Source: JALZKA01 sp033856515 (lineage in GTDB: Bacteria; Actinomycetota; Thermoleophilia; Solirubrobacterales; 70-9). From it: a DNA stretch of 64,000 bases. The notes under the pieces were generated by a model that saw nothing but the letters and a program-made list of their open reading frames with translations, did no database searches and was not told the DNA's origin. Shown here in pieces: positions 7,610-15,600 of the stretch (position 1 is the stretch's first letter; each line of letters begins with the position of its first letter). The stretch is from NCBI GenBank assembly GCA_033856515.1, contig JAWVEY010000035.1, positions 1 to 64,000 on the forward strand, in the 5' to 3' direction. Position numbers and translations under genes: made by a program.

Positions 7610-8452
7610 TCATGGTCTCGGGACCGAAGCCGTGACGATCGCATGGGCCCACTTCGGGCCCAGTTCCCCATATGCACGGTCCGCTGCCACGATGTCATCG
7701 AACATGCCCACGGCGGTCGGCCCCGAGCCGGTTACGAACGCCGCCTCCGCCCCAGCCTCGCTGAGCGCCTCGAGAGCGCCCGAGATCTGCGGGCGAAGCG
7801 ATACCGCGGCCCGCTCCAGATCATTCACCAAAAGCTCCTTGTAGGAGAGCGGCGACGCCCCGCCTCCTGCCACGTCGCGCAGCCTGCCTTCGATTGCGCC
7901 GAGCTCGTCCTCCTCGCGCCCAAGCCCCAGCCTGTCCGCCTCCGTGTACACCTCGCCGGCGCCAAGCCCATCCTCGAACGGGATCAGGACGACCCCAAAC
8001 GGCGCCGGCGCGCGAAGCAGTTCCAGGCGCTCGCCCACTCCGCCGACAAGAGCGAACCCGGGCTCGAGCTGGGACGGAACGTCCGCGCCCAGCTCCTGCG
8101 CAAGGGCGGGTAGCCCATCCACCTCGCCCTCGGCCAACCGCAGAACCGCTGCCGCGTCGGAGCTTCCCCCGCCAAGTCCCGCCGCGACCGGGATGCGCTT
8201 GTCGATCTCGATCCGAAGCGGCGGGCTGCCCCACCCGCGCTCGCGCAGCGAGGCCAGCGCCGCCTCAGCCAGATTCGGACCTTCCACCCCCGGGCAGATC
8301 ACCTCGTCGCGATCCTCATCGGACGAGGTGACCGTGATCCGGTCGCTCAGGGCGAGCGGGCAGAACAGCGAGCGAAGCTCATGAAGGCCGTCGTCCCGCA
8401 TCCCGCCTAGATAAAGGCACAGGTTGAGTTTTGCGGGGGCGCGCACGACCAT
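7610..8452 (-). CDS. ispE: 4-diphosphocytidyl-2-C-methyl-D-erythritol kinase
   Basis: The GHMP kinase of the MEP isoprenoid pathway phosphorylates CDP-ME at the 2-hydroxyl. N-terminal APAKLNLCLYLGG is the substrate and ATP region, IPVAAGLGGGSSDAAAVL is the GHMP phosphate loop (residues about 88-105), and VTGSGPTAVGMF is the C-terminal motif 3. The length of 280 residues is normal. The ATG directly abuts the rsmA stop (TAAATG). The rsmA-ispE pairing is a standard bacterial arrangement. Confidence 0.96.
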   Translation of the reverse strand: MVVRAPAKLNLCLYLGGMRDDGLHELRSLFCPLALSDRITVTSSDEDRDEVICPGVEGPNLAEAALASLRERGWGSPPLRIEIDKRIPVAAGLGGGSSDAAAVLRLAEGEVDGLPALAQELGADVPSQLEPGFALVGGVGERLELLRAPAPFGVVLIPFEDGLGAGEVYTEADRLGLGREEDELGAIEGRLRDVAGGGASPLSYKELLVNDLERAAVSLRPQISGALEALSEAGAEAAFVTGSGPTAVGMFDDIVAADRAYGELGPKWAHAIVTASVPRP

Positions 8453-9235
8453 TTACGACTCCAGCTCCTTGGCGAGCGTCACGAACTCGCGGGGCTCCAG
8501 CTCTTCCGCGCGGGCCATCGGATCCTTGCCCATCGTCCGGAGCGCCTCGAGCACGCGCTGGCGCGACTCCACGCCGGCGGTCGCCACCGAGCGCGCCAGC
8601 GCCTTGCGCCGGTGGGCGAACGCCGCCCGAACAAGGCGCGCCACGTCGTCTCCCGGCCATTCCGCCACCCGCTCGAGGCGAAGCAGCGCGGAGTCGACCC
8701 GCGGCGGCGGCTTGAAGACCCGCCGGTCAACCGCTCGCAGCATCTCGACGCGGCATGCGAGTTGGGCCAGAACGCTGGGCGCGCCGTACGGCTTCGTCCG
8801 CGGCACCGCGCGCAGCCGGTCCGCGATCTCCCGCTGCACCATCACCGTCCACCTCTGCACGCTCCCGAGCTCTTCGATCGAGCGCATGATCACCGGCGTC
8901 GCGACCGAGTAAGGCAGGTTTGCGACGATCGCGGTCGGCGCCGGTTCGAGCTTGCGGAAATCCACCTTCATCGCATCGCCCATCACAAGGCCCACTCCTT
9001 CGCGGCGCGCGGCGATCTCCTCCAACCCGGCCCGGAGGCGCTCGTCAATCTCGATCACGTGGACAACGCTCGCCTCCGCGGCGAGTCGCTCGGTCAGAAC
9101 GCCGTGCCCGCCGCCCACCTCCAGCACCACATCAGCAGCGGAAAGGTCCGCCTCGCGCACGATCGCCTCAAGCAGATTCGGATCGGCGAGGAAGTTCTGG
9201 CCAAGCGACACCCGGCCTGGAGGACGGTCGCTCAC
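8453..9235 (-). CDS. rsmA: 16S rRNA dimethyladenosine transferase RsmA (KsgA)
   Basis: Dimethylates the two adjacent adenines of helix 45 in 16S rRNA. Visible motifs are SLGQNFLADPNLLEAIV at the N terminus, the SAM-binding VVLEVGGGHGVLTERLA, and NLPYSVATPVI (motif IV). The C-terminal helical domain ends with REFVTLAKELES. The start is GTG 9235, overlapping the tatD stop; the open frame extends further upstream only as a shadow of tatD. The length of 260 residues fits the family. It is in a tatD-rsmA-ispE operon. Confidence 0.96.
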   Translation of the reverse strand: MSDRPPGRVSLGQNFLADPNLLEAIVREADLSAADVVLEVGGGHGVLTERLAAEASVVHVIEIDERLRAGLEEIAARREGVGLVMGDAMKVDFRKLEPAPTAIVANLPYSVATPVIMRSIEELGSVQRWTVMVQREIADRLRAVPRTKPYGAPSVLAQLACRVEMLRAVDRRVFKPPPRVDSALLRLERVAEWPGDDVARLVRAAFAHRRKALARSVATAGVESRQRVLEALRTMGKDPMARAEELEPREFVTLAKELES

Positions 9236-10005
9236 CACGCGAAGACCCGCGAAGCGTTCTCCTCGACCAGCGCACCGAAGGCCTCGTCGTCCATGTCCCG
9301 CGCGGCGGCAAGCTCGCGCGCCGTCTCGACCACAAGGGCTGGCTCGTTCGGCTTGCCGCGCCGCGACTGCGGAGCAAGGAACGGAGCGTCCGTCTCGACC
9401 AGGATCAGGTCGTCGGGCACCAGCCGCGCAGCTTCGCGAAGGCCCTCCGCATTTGGATAGGTGACGTTGCCCGCGAACGAGCAGAACCACCTGTTCGCGA
9501 CCGCCTCGGCGACCCGCTCGGGCGGGGCAGAGAAGCAATGGAGAACGACATCGACGTCGCCAGCTTCGGACGCGAGGAGCGCGAACGACTCGCCGACCGC
9601 ATCCGGCTGCCTCGATTCGCCTGAGCGCATGTGGATGACAAGCGGCTTCGCGACCTGCTGCGCCACGCGGATCTGCGCGCGGAACGCAGCCAACTGGTCT
9701 TCGCGCGAGGCCCGGTCGCGGTAGAAGTCGAGCCCCGTCTCGCCGATCGCAACCACGTGCTCGTCCGCCGCCAGCGCGCGCAGCTCGGCCTCCGCCGCTT
9801 CGTCCCAGCCCGTCGCCGAGTTCGGATGGCGCCCCACGGCGGCCCATACCTCCTCGTGCTCGCTCGCCAGCGCGACCGCGCCACGGTTCGAGTCCTCGTC
9901 GAGGCCCACAGTCAGGATGCGCGTAAGCCCGGCACCCCGAGCCCGATCGACGACATCTGCCGCATCCCCTTCGCAAAGGGCGATATGAGCGTGCGTATCG
10001 ACCAC
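9232..10005 (-). CDS. TatD family metal-dependent hydrolase (DNase)
   Basis: An amidohydrolase-fold hydrolase of the YcfH/YabD/TatD group, probably a 3'-5' DNA/RNA exonuclease. The metal ligands are in place: VDTHAHIA at residues 2-9, GETGLDFYRD, VIHMRSGE, HCFSAPPE and ETDAPFLAPQSRRGKPNEP. The length of 257 residues is usual. The start is GTG 10005 with TAGACT six bases upstream. metG and tatD are often neighbours of rsmA in Gram-positive bacteria; here two extra membrane genes separate metG from tatD. Confidence 0.94.
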   Translation of the reverse strand: MVDTHAHIALCEGDAADVVDRARGAGLTRILTVGLDEDSNRGAVALASEHEEVWAAVGRHPNSATGWDEAAEAELRALAADEHVVAIGETGLDFYRDRASREDQLAAFRAQIRVAQQVAKPLVIHMRSGESRQPDAVGESFALLASEAGDVDVVLHCFSAPPERVAEAVANRWFCSFAGNVTYPNAEGLREAARLVPDDLILVETDAPFLAPQSRRGKPNEPALVVETARELAAARDMDDEAFGALVEENASRVFAW

Positions 10006-10011
10006 GCGGGC

Positions 10012-10017
10012 AGTCTA
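10012..10017 (-). promoter_or_regulatory. Putative -10 of tatD-rsmA-ispE
   Basis: The minus strand reads TAGACT, six bases before the GTG of tatD, in leaderless geometry. Confidence 0.4.
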
Positions 10018-10054
10018 GGTCGGCGCGGAGCGGCGAACGGTGCCTGGCTCCGCG

Positions 10055-10591
10055 CTAGGTGAGCGGGTCCGGGATCGAGGTGCTTTCTTCGACGTCGTCC
10101 GTCCCGTAGGGCACCAAGTATTGGTAGGGCGGAGACAGGCCTGGCGCGGTCGAATCGAGGTGAACCACCCAGACCAGACCCTCCTTCGTGGCGACCAGGT
10201 CCATCTGGCGCACCACTTCGGGCGTGATGCCGCTCCGCTCCTCGCCCAGGAGCTCGATCACACGCTCGGGCTCGCCCGCGCTGAGGTCACCCGGCTCAAC
10301 CCCGCCCTTCACCGTCACGTCGCTGACCGAGAGCGTCGTGGGGGTGATCGAGAGGAACGCGTACTCCACCCCGTCGCCCTCCTGGCCCTCGAGCTGGACG
10401 ATCGCGGTCGAGAGCGGCCCCGGCTGGAACAGCGACTCCGGCGCTTCCGGCTCGACGGGGACCGGGATCTCGACTCCCGGCTCGACGTCTGAGTCGGGCA
10501 ACTCCGGCGTCACGGCGTTGATCGCCCAGACGCCGCCGAGGATGCCCAGGACAATTGCCGCGAGGTGAGACAGCGCTGCGACCGGGTTCAC
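10055..10591 (-). CDS. Membrane-anchored extracytoplasmic protein, unknown function
   Basis: 178 residues with one N-terminal transmembrane anchor (residues about 5-27, ALSHLAAIVLGILGGVWAI) followed by an acidic, Pro-rich linker (PDSDVEPGVEIPVPVEPEAP) and a soluble domain to the end. The GTG start overlaps the stop of the upstream SHOCT protein gene (GTGA). The open frame upstream of this GTG is a shadow of that gene. No enzyme motifs were seen and the family was not recognised. Confidence 0.7.
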   Translation of the reverse strand: MNPVAALSHLAAIVLGILGGVWAINAVTPELPDSDVEPGVEIPVPVEPEAPESLFQPGPLSTAIVQLEGQEGDGVEYAFLSITPTTLSVSDVTVKGGVEPGDLSAGEPERVIELLGEERSGITPEVVRQMDLVATKEGLVWVVHLDSTAPGLSPPYQYLVPYGTDDVEESTSIPDPLT

Positions 10592-11241
10592 TGGTCCATC
10601 ACCTCCGCTTTGAGCCGGTCGAACTCGGCCTGGGTGATCGCTCCCCTGTCCCGCAGCGCCTGGAGGCGCTCGATCGCCGTCAGCTTGTCGGCGCCGCCCG
10701 ACGTCGCGAAGCTTGACTTGCGCGCCACCGGCGCGCGCTTCTCGAGCCGTGAGATGAGGTCCGCATTGGGATCGGGAGTGATGCCGTACTTCCGCTCCCT
10801 TCGCATCGCGAGGAGCGCTCCGAAGAGTGGGATGAGACCCATCGGAACGAACAGGAAGCCGACTATCAGGCCGCCCTCCTTGCCACCCGGGCCCGGGTTC
10901 GCGTCGGGACCCCACACTCCCCAGAAGCAGGCGAACGCGATCCCGAGGAAGAGGCCGCACCAGCCGACCAGCATCGCGACGCCGGCGCTGCCCTTCTTGT
11001 CCGACCCTGGAGGCGCGCCGCGCATCGCATAGAGCGCCCCGCCGCCGAGCATCACGAAGACGGAGGCCGGGATCGCCAGGCCTAGCCACTCGGTGCCCTC
11101 GGGGCATTCGCGGGCGATCGCGTAGGGCCCGCCACTCGCACATGTGCCCACGCCCAGGAGCTTGTAGACCGCAAGGGAGATCGCGACGATCCCGGCCACC
11201 TCCAAGCCAAGGCCGACGACCGTGCGAAAGACGTACTTCAA
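10588..11241 (-). CDS. Membrane protein with C-terminal SHOCT domain
   Basis: Residues 1-150 contain four hydrophobic segments (about 7-28, 52-70, 86-108 and 126-143). The C-terminal 32 residues, beginning LTAIERLQALRDRGAITQ, match the short C-terminal SHOCT/oligomerisation domain. SHOCT proteins are generally of unknown function and often homo-oligomerise. The gene overlaps metG upstream and the 10055-10591 gene downstream, each by 4 bases, so the three are one operon. Confidence 0.8.
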   Translation of the reverse strand: MKYVFRTVVGLGLEVAGIVAISLAVYKLLGVGTCASGGPYAIARECPEGTEWLGLAIPASVFVMLGGGALYAMRGAPPGSDKKGSAGVAMLVGWCGLFLGIAFACFWGVWGPDANPGPGGKEGGLIVGFLFVPMGLIPLFGALLAMRRERKYGITPDPNADLISRLEKRAPVARKSSFATSGGADKLTAIERLQALRDRGAITQAEFDRLKAEVMDQ

Positions 11242-12752
11242 GCCTCTGAGTCAAGCTTGGGGAACAGCGGCGGGATCCGTTCGACCGCGTACCCCCCGCC
11301 CTTGGATCCGAACTCGCTGAGGCCTCGCTCCTCCTCCGAGAGCGCGGCAAGCAGCTGGTCCGCCGACTCGGGCACGTACGGCAGAAGCACCAGCGTCAGC
11401 ACCCTGAGCGCTTCGGCGAGGTTGTAGAGGACCTGATCGAGCCGGCCGGACTGTGAATCCTCCTTCGAGAGGTCCCACGGCCGCGTCTCCTCGACGTAGC
11501 GGTTCACCCGGCGCACGCGCACCCAGATCGCCTCCAGCGCCTGGCTCGGCTCCGAGCGGTCGATGAGCTCTGACACCACGGCGTTCAGGCCGCTGAGCCC
11601 GTCCGCCCCGTCCGCCAGCTCCGGGTCGACGTCCGCGTTCGGCACCTGGCTGTCGCGGTAGCGCTCGATCATCGCGAGCGAACGGCTCGCGAGGTTGCCG
11701 TAGTCGTTCGCGAGTTCGGTCTCGTAGCGCGATTCGAACCCGGCCGCGGACACTGTGCCGTCCTGGCCGAACGACACCTCGCGCAAGCAGTAGAAGCGCA
11801 GAGCGTCGGAGCCGAAGCGCTCGATCGCCTCGAACGGATCGAGGACGTTGCCCATCGACTTCGACATCTTCTTCTCGCCCATCAGGAGGTAGCCGTGGAT
11901 CACCATCCCCGTCGGAGGCTCGATCTCAGCCGCCATAAGCAGTGCGGGCCAGATCACCGCGTGGAACTTCAGGATGTCCTTGGCCAACAGGTGGAACGCC
12001 GCCGGCCAGAAACGGTCGGTCAAATCCTCGCCCTCGCGAGCGAACCCGAGCGCCGTGTAGTAGTTGAGGAGCGCGTCGAACCAGACGTACATGCGCTGGC
12101 TGGGGTCCCACGGCAGGGGCATTCCCCACTCGAGCTTGGCCCGGGAGAGCGAGACGTCCTGAAGCCCGCCCTTGATGAAGCTGAGCGCCTCGTTGCGGCG
12201 AAAGTCCGGCACGACGAAGAGCGGCTCGCGCTCATACAGCTCGACCAGGCGGTCCTGGAATGAGGAGAGGCGGAAGAACCAATTCTGCTCAGTCTCGAGC
12301 TCGAGCGGGATCTCGTGGATCGGGCATGTATTGCCTGGGCCGAGCTCACGCTCCGTCTTGAAGTCCGCGCAGCGCGGGCAGTACCAGCCTTCGTACGTCC
12401 CCTCGTAGACGTGACCCAAGTCGTAGACGCGCTGGATTACCTCGGCAACGCGGTCGGTGTGGCGCGTGTCCGAGGTGCGGATGAAGAAGTCGTTCGAGGC
12501 GTTGACCGCCGCCGCCATCGCTTCGAAGCGCGGAGCGTTCCGGTCGGCCAGCTCCTTGGGCGAAATCCCCTCCTTCTTTGCCGCCAGCTCGACCGGCTCG
12601 CCGTGCTCGTCGGTGCCCGTCAGGAAGAAGACGTCCTCGCCCCGCTGGCGCATGTGCCGCGCGAAGACGTCGGCCGCGATCGTCGAGTACGCGTGGCCCA
12701 GGTGCGGCTCGGCGTTGACGTAGAAGATCGGTGTGGTGATGTAGAAGGCCAC
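11238..12752 (-). CDS. metG: Methionyl-tRNA synthetase
   Basis: A class I aminoacyl-tRNA synthetase that charges tRNA-Met. HLGHAYSTIAAD is the HIGH motif and KKMSKSMGNVLDPFE the KMSKS loop. A zinc-knuckle insert, WYCPRCADFK to TCPIH, keeps three Cys and one His. There is no C-terminal EMAP/Trbp dimerisation domain, so it is the short monomeric form of about 504 residues. I start at GTG 12752 (MAFYITTPIFYVNAEP) because the longer TTG start at 12776 adds residues not typical of the family and lies almost in the upstream terminator. Confidence 0.96.
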   Translation of the reverse strand: MAFYITTPIFYVNAEPHLGHAYSTIAADVFARHMRQRGEDVFFLTGTDEHGEPVELAAKKEGISPKELADRNAPRFEAMAAAVNASNDFFIRTSDTRHTDRVAEVIQRVYDLGHVYEGTYEGWYCPRCADFKTERELGPGNTCPIHEIPLELETEQNWFFRLSSFQDRLVELYEREPLFVVPDFRRNEALSFIKGGLQDVSLSRAKLEWGMPLPWDPSQRMYVWFDALLNYYTALGFAREGEDLTDRFWPAAFHLLAKDILKFHAVIWPALLMAAEIEPPTGMVIHGYLLMGEKKMSKSMGNVLDPFEAIERFGSDALRFYCLREVSFGQDGTVSAAGFESRYETELANDYGNLASRSLAMIERYRDSQVPNADVDPELADGADGLSGLNAVVSELIDRSEPSQALEAIWVRVRRVNRYVEETRPWDLSKEDSQSGRLDQVLYNLAEALRVLTLVLLPYVPESADQLLAALSEEERGLSEFGSKGGGYAVERIPPLFPKLDSEA

Positions 12753-12779
12753 GTCGCGCCGAGCATATGCGGGCAAAAG

Positions 12780-12805
12780 AAAGGGCGGCCCGAAGGCCGC
12801 CCTTT
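12780..12805 (-). terminator. Rho-independent terminator of the 12850-13911 gene
   Basis: A perfect 11-bp stem (AAAGGGCGGCC/GGCCGCCCTTT) closed by a TTCG tetraloop when read on the minus strand, followed by CTTTTG. It lies 45 bases after the stop of the secreted-protein gene and 28 bases before the metG start. Confidence 0.85.
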
Positions 12806-12849
12806 CTCAGAACTTCCGGTCGCCTCAAGCGACCGTGATCCTTAACCCG

Positions 12850-13911
12850 TTACGGGGTGGGATCCGGAACCGTCTCGTTCGAGCACTTCTGCTTGAACGT
12901 GTCGGTGTCCGTGGTGCCGTCGTCGTAGACCCAGTTGCCCTGGAAGTCGTACTCGAGGCCGCCATTGGCACCGTCATCACCGCACGTCGCGGTCACGTAA
13001 TTGAAGTCGTTAGACCCATTCGTGACCGTGTTGACCTGCGTGTACTCCTTGGTGATGATCGTCTTGTTGCCCTTCTTCTTCTTCTTCTTGTCCGTCAGCT
13101 CCCGCGGACCCTCATCGGTGTCCGTGGTGGGCTCAGACTCAACCGCTCCAACCGTGGAGTTGAAGAGAATGAGCGAACCGGCATCGCCAGCCGTGTCCGG
13201 CGCGTCGTTCACGACAAGTGCCTTGCCGTAATCGAGTGTCGCCGAGCTGTGGGTGGAGTCCTGGATCTCGCCACCGACGGTGGTGATGAACGCGAGGCCC
13301 TGGTTGTAGGCGTGCAGGATGAGCTGCGGCTTGTCACCGAGATAGTCACAGCCCTCTGGACCACCGGTGTTCTCGCCCGGTGCTACGCACGGGGGACCTG
13401 GCTGATTGCCAGCCGTCACGAGATCGCCGTCCGTCAGCGGACCGTTGATGGTCGTGACCGTCAACTCGACCGGAATCACCGGGGGAGCAGGCGGGGGTGC
13501 ACCCGTCGGAACGAGAGCTACAGCCTGACCGGAGCCGACGATGGCGTCCTCGCACTCACGGCCGGCCTGAGCCGTCGTGAACGTGTTCAGGTTGTTACCG
13601 CCCTGACCGCCGCACGTGGCGAACTTGTCCTGGACGCCGTCCATGATCTTGAGGTCGTTGTCGAAGTCGAGCGTGACTCGTTCAGCCGCCTTGTCGACGA
13701 TCTTGAACGGGCCCTCGTCGGCATCGAACGTCTGGACCTGCGTGAACAGCGTTGCCGGTCCCGGAGTGGTCGAATTCTGGAAGTTCGGCGAAATGCCGGC
13801 TTCTATCGATGAGATGTTGTCTGTGCTGTCTACGGCAGAAGCAACCGAAGCGGTGCCGAGCACCGATCCGCAAGCAATAGCCGCGACGAGCGCGAAGCGC
13901 GATTTGCGCAT
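12850..13911 (-). CDS. Secreted protein, unknown function
   Basis: A clear Sec signal peptide: MRKSRFALVAAIACGSVLG then ASVASA with cleavage near residue 26. The mature ~325 residues are acidic, Thr/Asp/Gly-rich, with six or more cysteines, a PPPAPP linker and a striking run of six lysines near residue 275. The start is unambiguous, with AGAGGAGG seven bases before the ATG, the strongest ribosome site in the window. With its own terminator it is a monocistronic, probably highly expressed exported protein. The family was not recognised. Confidence 0.8.
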   Translation of the reverse strand: MRKSRFALVAAIACGSVLGTASVASAVDSTDNISSIEAGISPNFQNSTTPGPATLFTQVQTFDADEGPFKIVDKAAERVTLDFDNDLKIMDGVQDKFATCGGQGGNNLNTFTTAQAGRECEDAIVGSGQAVALVPTGAPPPAPPVIPVELTVTTINGPLTDGDLVTAGNQPGPPCVAPGENTGGPEGCDYLGDKPQLILHAYNQGLAFITTVGGEIQDSTHSSATLDYGKALVVNDAPDTAGDAGSLILFNSTVGAVESEPTTDTDEGPRELTDKKKKKKGNKTIITKEYTQVNTVTNGSNDFNYVTATCGDDGANGGLEYDFQGNWVYDDGTTDTDTFKQKCSNETVPDPTP

Positions 13912-13933
13912 CTTTCCTCCTCTGAGGTGTACT

Positions 13934-13951
13934 GCGGGTTACCCGACCCGC
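13934..13951. repeat. Inverted repeat in the leader of the secreted-protein gene
   Basis: GCGGGT and ACCCGC arms of 6 bp flank 6 bases, 23 bases upstream of the ATG, in the probable 5' leader. The rest of the 186-base gap from 13912 to 14097 shows no other gene. Confidence 0.3.
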
Positions 13952-14097
13952 GTGATTGATGGATCCATCCGAAAGTGGGCTGAAACTTCATCAGAGGAAC
14001 TCTCCTCCCACGTCCGTCTTAACCCCGAAACGCGCGGTTTGTTGCGGTATTCCGGGCAAAGTCTCTTCCTTGGTTCGTCCCTGCATCGACTCCATTC

Positions 14098-15600
14098 CTA
14101 CTCCTTCTCCCGCACATGAAGGTACTGGGTCTGCTCCGGGTTCTCACCGATCGAGTCGAAATCCGGCTGCTGGGTGCACGGTGGGGCGGGCAGATTGTCC
14201 GAATCGTTCTGGCCGCGGAAGGCGTAGAACTTCAGACGGTCGTACAGGTTGCCCGGGAACGCACCGGCGTCGCCGTCGTCGAGGAGCGCCTGATCGCCGC
14301 TTGCGCACTGTCGCGTCTCGAACGAATCGAGCCCGCCGGGCAGATCCAGGTAGCCGAGCGCCTGCAGATACGGATTCGAGCGGTCGGTTGAGAGGCGGTT
14401 GTCATAGGCGGCGAGGGACTGCGGGCCGAACACGGAGGATGTGCGCAGATGGTGGCGCGGGACGTTGTCCGACTCCGTCCGGGTTCCCTGGGTGACCGCC
14501 GAGCCGTTGGCCAGGAGCGCGGCCAATTCCGCCTTGTACATACCGATGGTCTCGAGGAACGCGTTGAGCTCCGCGAAGTAGGGGTCGATCCGCGCCAGGA
14601 GCGGGCGCAGATCTTCGTCGAGGAGATCCTGAAGCGCGGGCAGGCCGTCCTTGCTCGCCGTGATCGTGTTGTCGAAGGCGCGGAGGAACGCCTCGAGGTC
14701 GGGCGCGAGGGCCGCAAGGGACTCAAGGGTCGGGCTCAGTTCGCGTACGGCGGGACGCAGCTGCGTGACCAGCGGATTCGTGTCGATCGCGAACTTCTCG
14801 AGGCGCGCGAGCGTCAACCGCGACTCGCGCAGGAAGGTCGGGAAGATCCGGAAGATCTCCTCGAGCTCGGCGTTGCGGTTCGCCGTTGTCTCGAAGACCT
14901 GCTTGGAGGCGCTGATGAGTCCTGAAAGCTGGCCCTGGCGCTCGGACAGCGCCTCGAACACCTCGCCGCCGTTGGAGACGAACCCTTGGACCGCCTGCTC
15001 GTCCGAGTCGAGGATGCGAAGTGCCTCAGTCGCTTGGCGAGCGAACGGCTCGAGGCTCCCGATCGCCTGCGAGAAGTCCTCGCCCCGGCCCTTCAAGGCC
15101 GCCGCCTGAGTCTGCATCCACGACTGGAACGCCTGCCGGGTCGGCTCGTCGAAGGTGCGGAACACCTCGTCGATCTGAACCGATTCGGACACCTGCGCGG
15201 CCGGCAGGTCGCCGTCCTCATCAAGAGGCTCAGCCTCGTCCGAGCCAGGGGAGAGCTCGACGTAGGTCTCACCCAGGAGCGTCTTCTGGCGCAGCGTCGC
15301 GGTCGTGTCCGAGGGGATCGGGGCGAACGCGGAGTCGAGTTCGATCGTCGCCTCGGCCATGCCGTCGTCGTTCAGCTCGATCAGCTTCACCTTGCCGACC
15401 GACACGCCCGAGATCCGGACGTCCGACTCCTGGGCGAGCTGCGTCGCCTCGTCGAACGGCACGTGCACGCGATAGCCCTCCGAAGCGAGCGGGACTGGCC
15501 CGCCAAAGGCCACCCACAGGAAGAGGGCGAGCGCGAAGCACGAGATCGCGAAGCCGACGGCGATCAGGATGCGGAGGGCTGTTGGCGGTCTGGTTTCCAT
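14098..15600 (-). CDS. MCE-family protein (MlaD domain), sixth gene of the Mce cluster
   Basis: One N-terminal membrane anchor (residues about 9-31), then an MlaD/MCE domain to about residue 130 with VRISGVSVGKVKLIELNDDG and LRQKTLLGETYVELSPG. A long helical region (about 150-370) follows, then a Pro/Asp-rich tail with CASGDQALL and CTQQPDF cysteines. MCE proteins form hexameric rings or tubes that carry lipids across the envelope. The ATG abuts the stop of the preceding gene (TAAATG), and this is the last gene of the operon. The protein has a plain TM anchor and no lipobox. Confidence 0.9.
   Translation of the reverse strand: METRPPTALRILIAVGFAISCFALALFLWVAFGGPVPLASEGYRVHVPFDEATQLAQESDVRISGVSVGKVKLIELNDDGMAEATIELDSAFAPIPSDTTATLRQKTLLGETYVELSPGSDEAEPLDEDGDLPAAQVSESVQIDEVFRTFDEPTRQAFQSWMQTQAAALKGRGEDFSQAIGSLEPFARQATEALRILDSDEQAVQGFVSNGGEVFEALSERQGQLSGLISASKQVFETTANRNAELEEIFRIFPTFLRESRLTLARLEKFAIDTNPLVTQLRPAVRELSPTLESLAALAPDLEAFLRAFDNTITASKDGLPALQDLLDEDLRPLLARIDPYFAELNAFLETIGMYKAELAALLANGSAVTQGTRTESDNVPRHHLRTSSVFGPQSLAAYDNRLSTDRSNPYLQALGYLDLPGGLDSFETRQCASGDQALLDDGDAGAFPGNLYDRLKFYAFRGQNDSDNLPAPPCTQQPDFDSIGENPEQTQYLHVREKE

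Noticed and set aside
6223..7635. A 470-residue open frame antisense to the DedA-PAP2 gene
   Set aside because: Composition dominated by Arg/His/Pro/Asp as expected from reversed codons. The opposite strand has PAP2 and DedA signatures.
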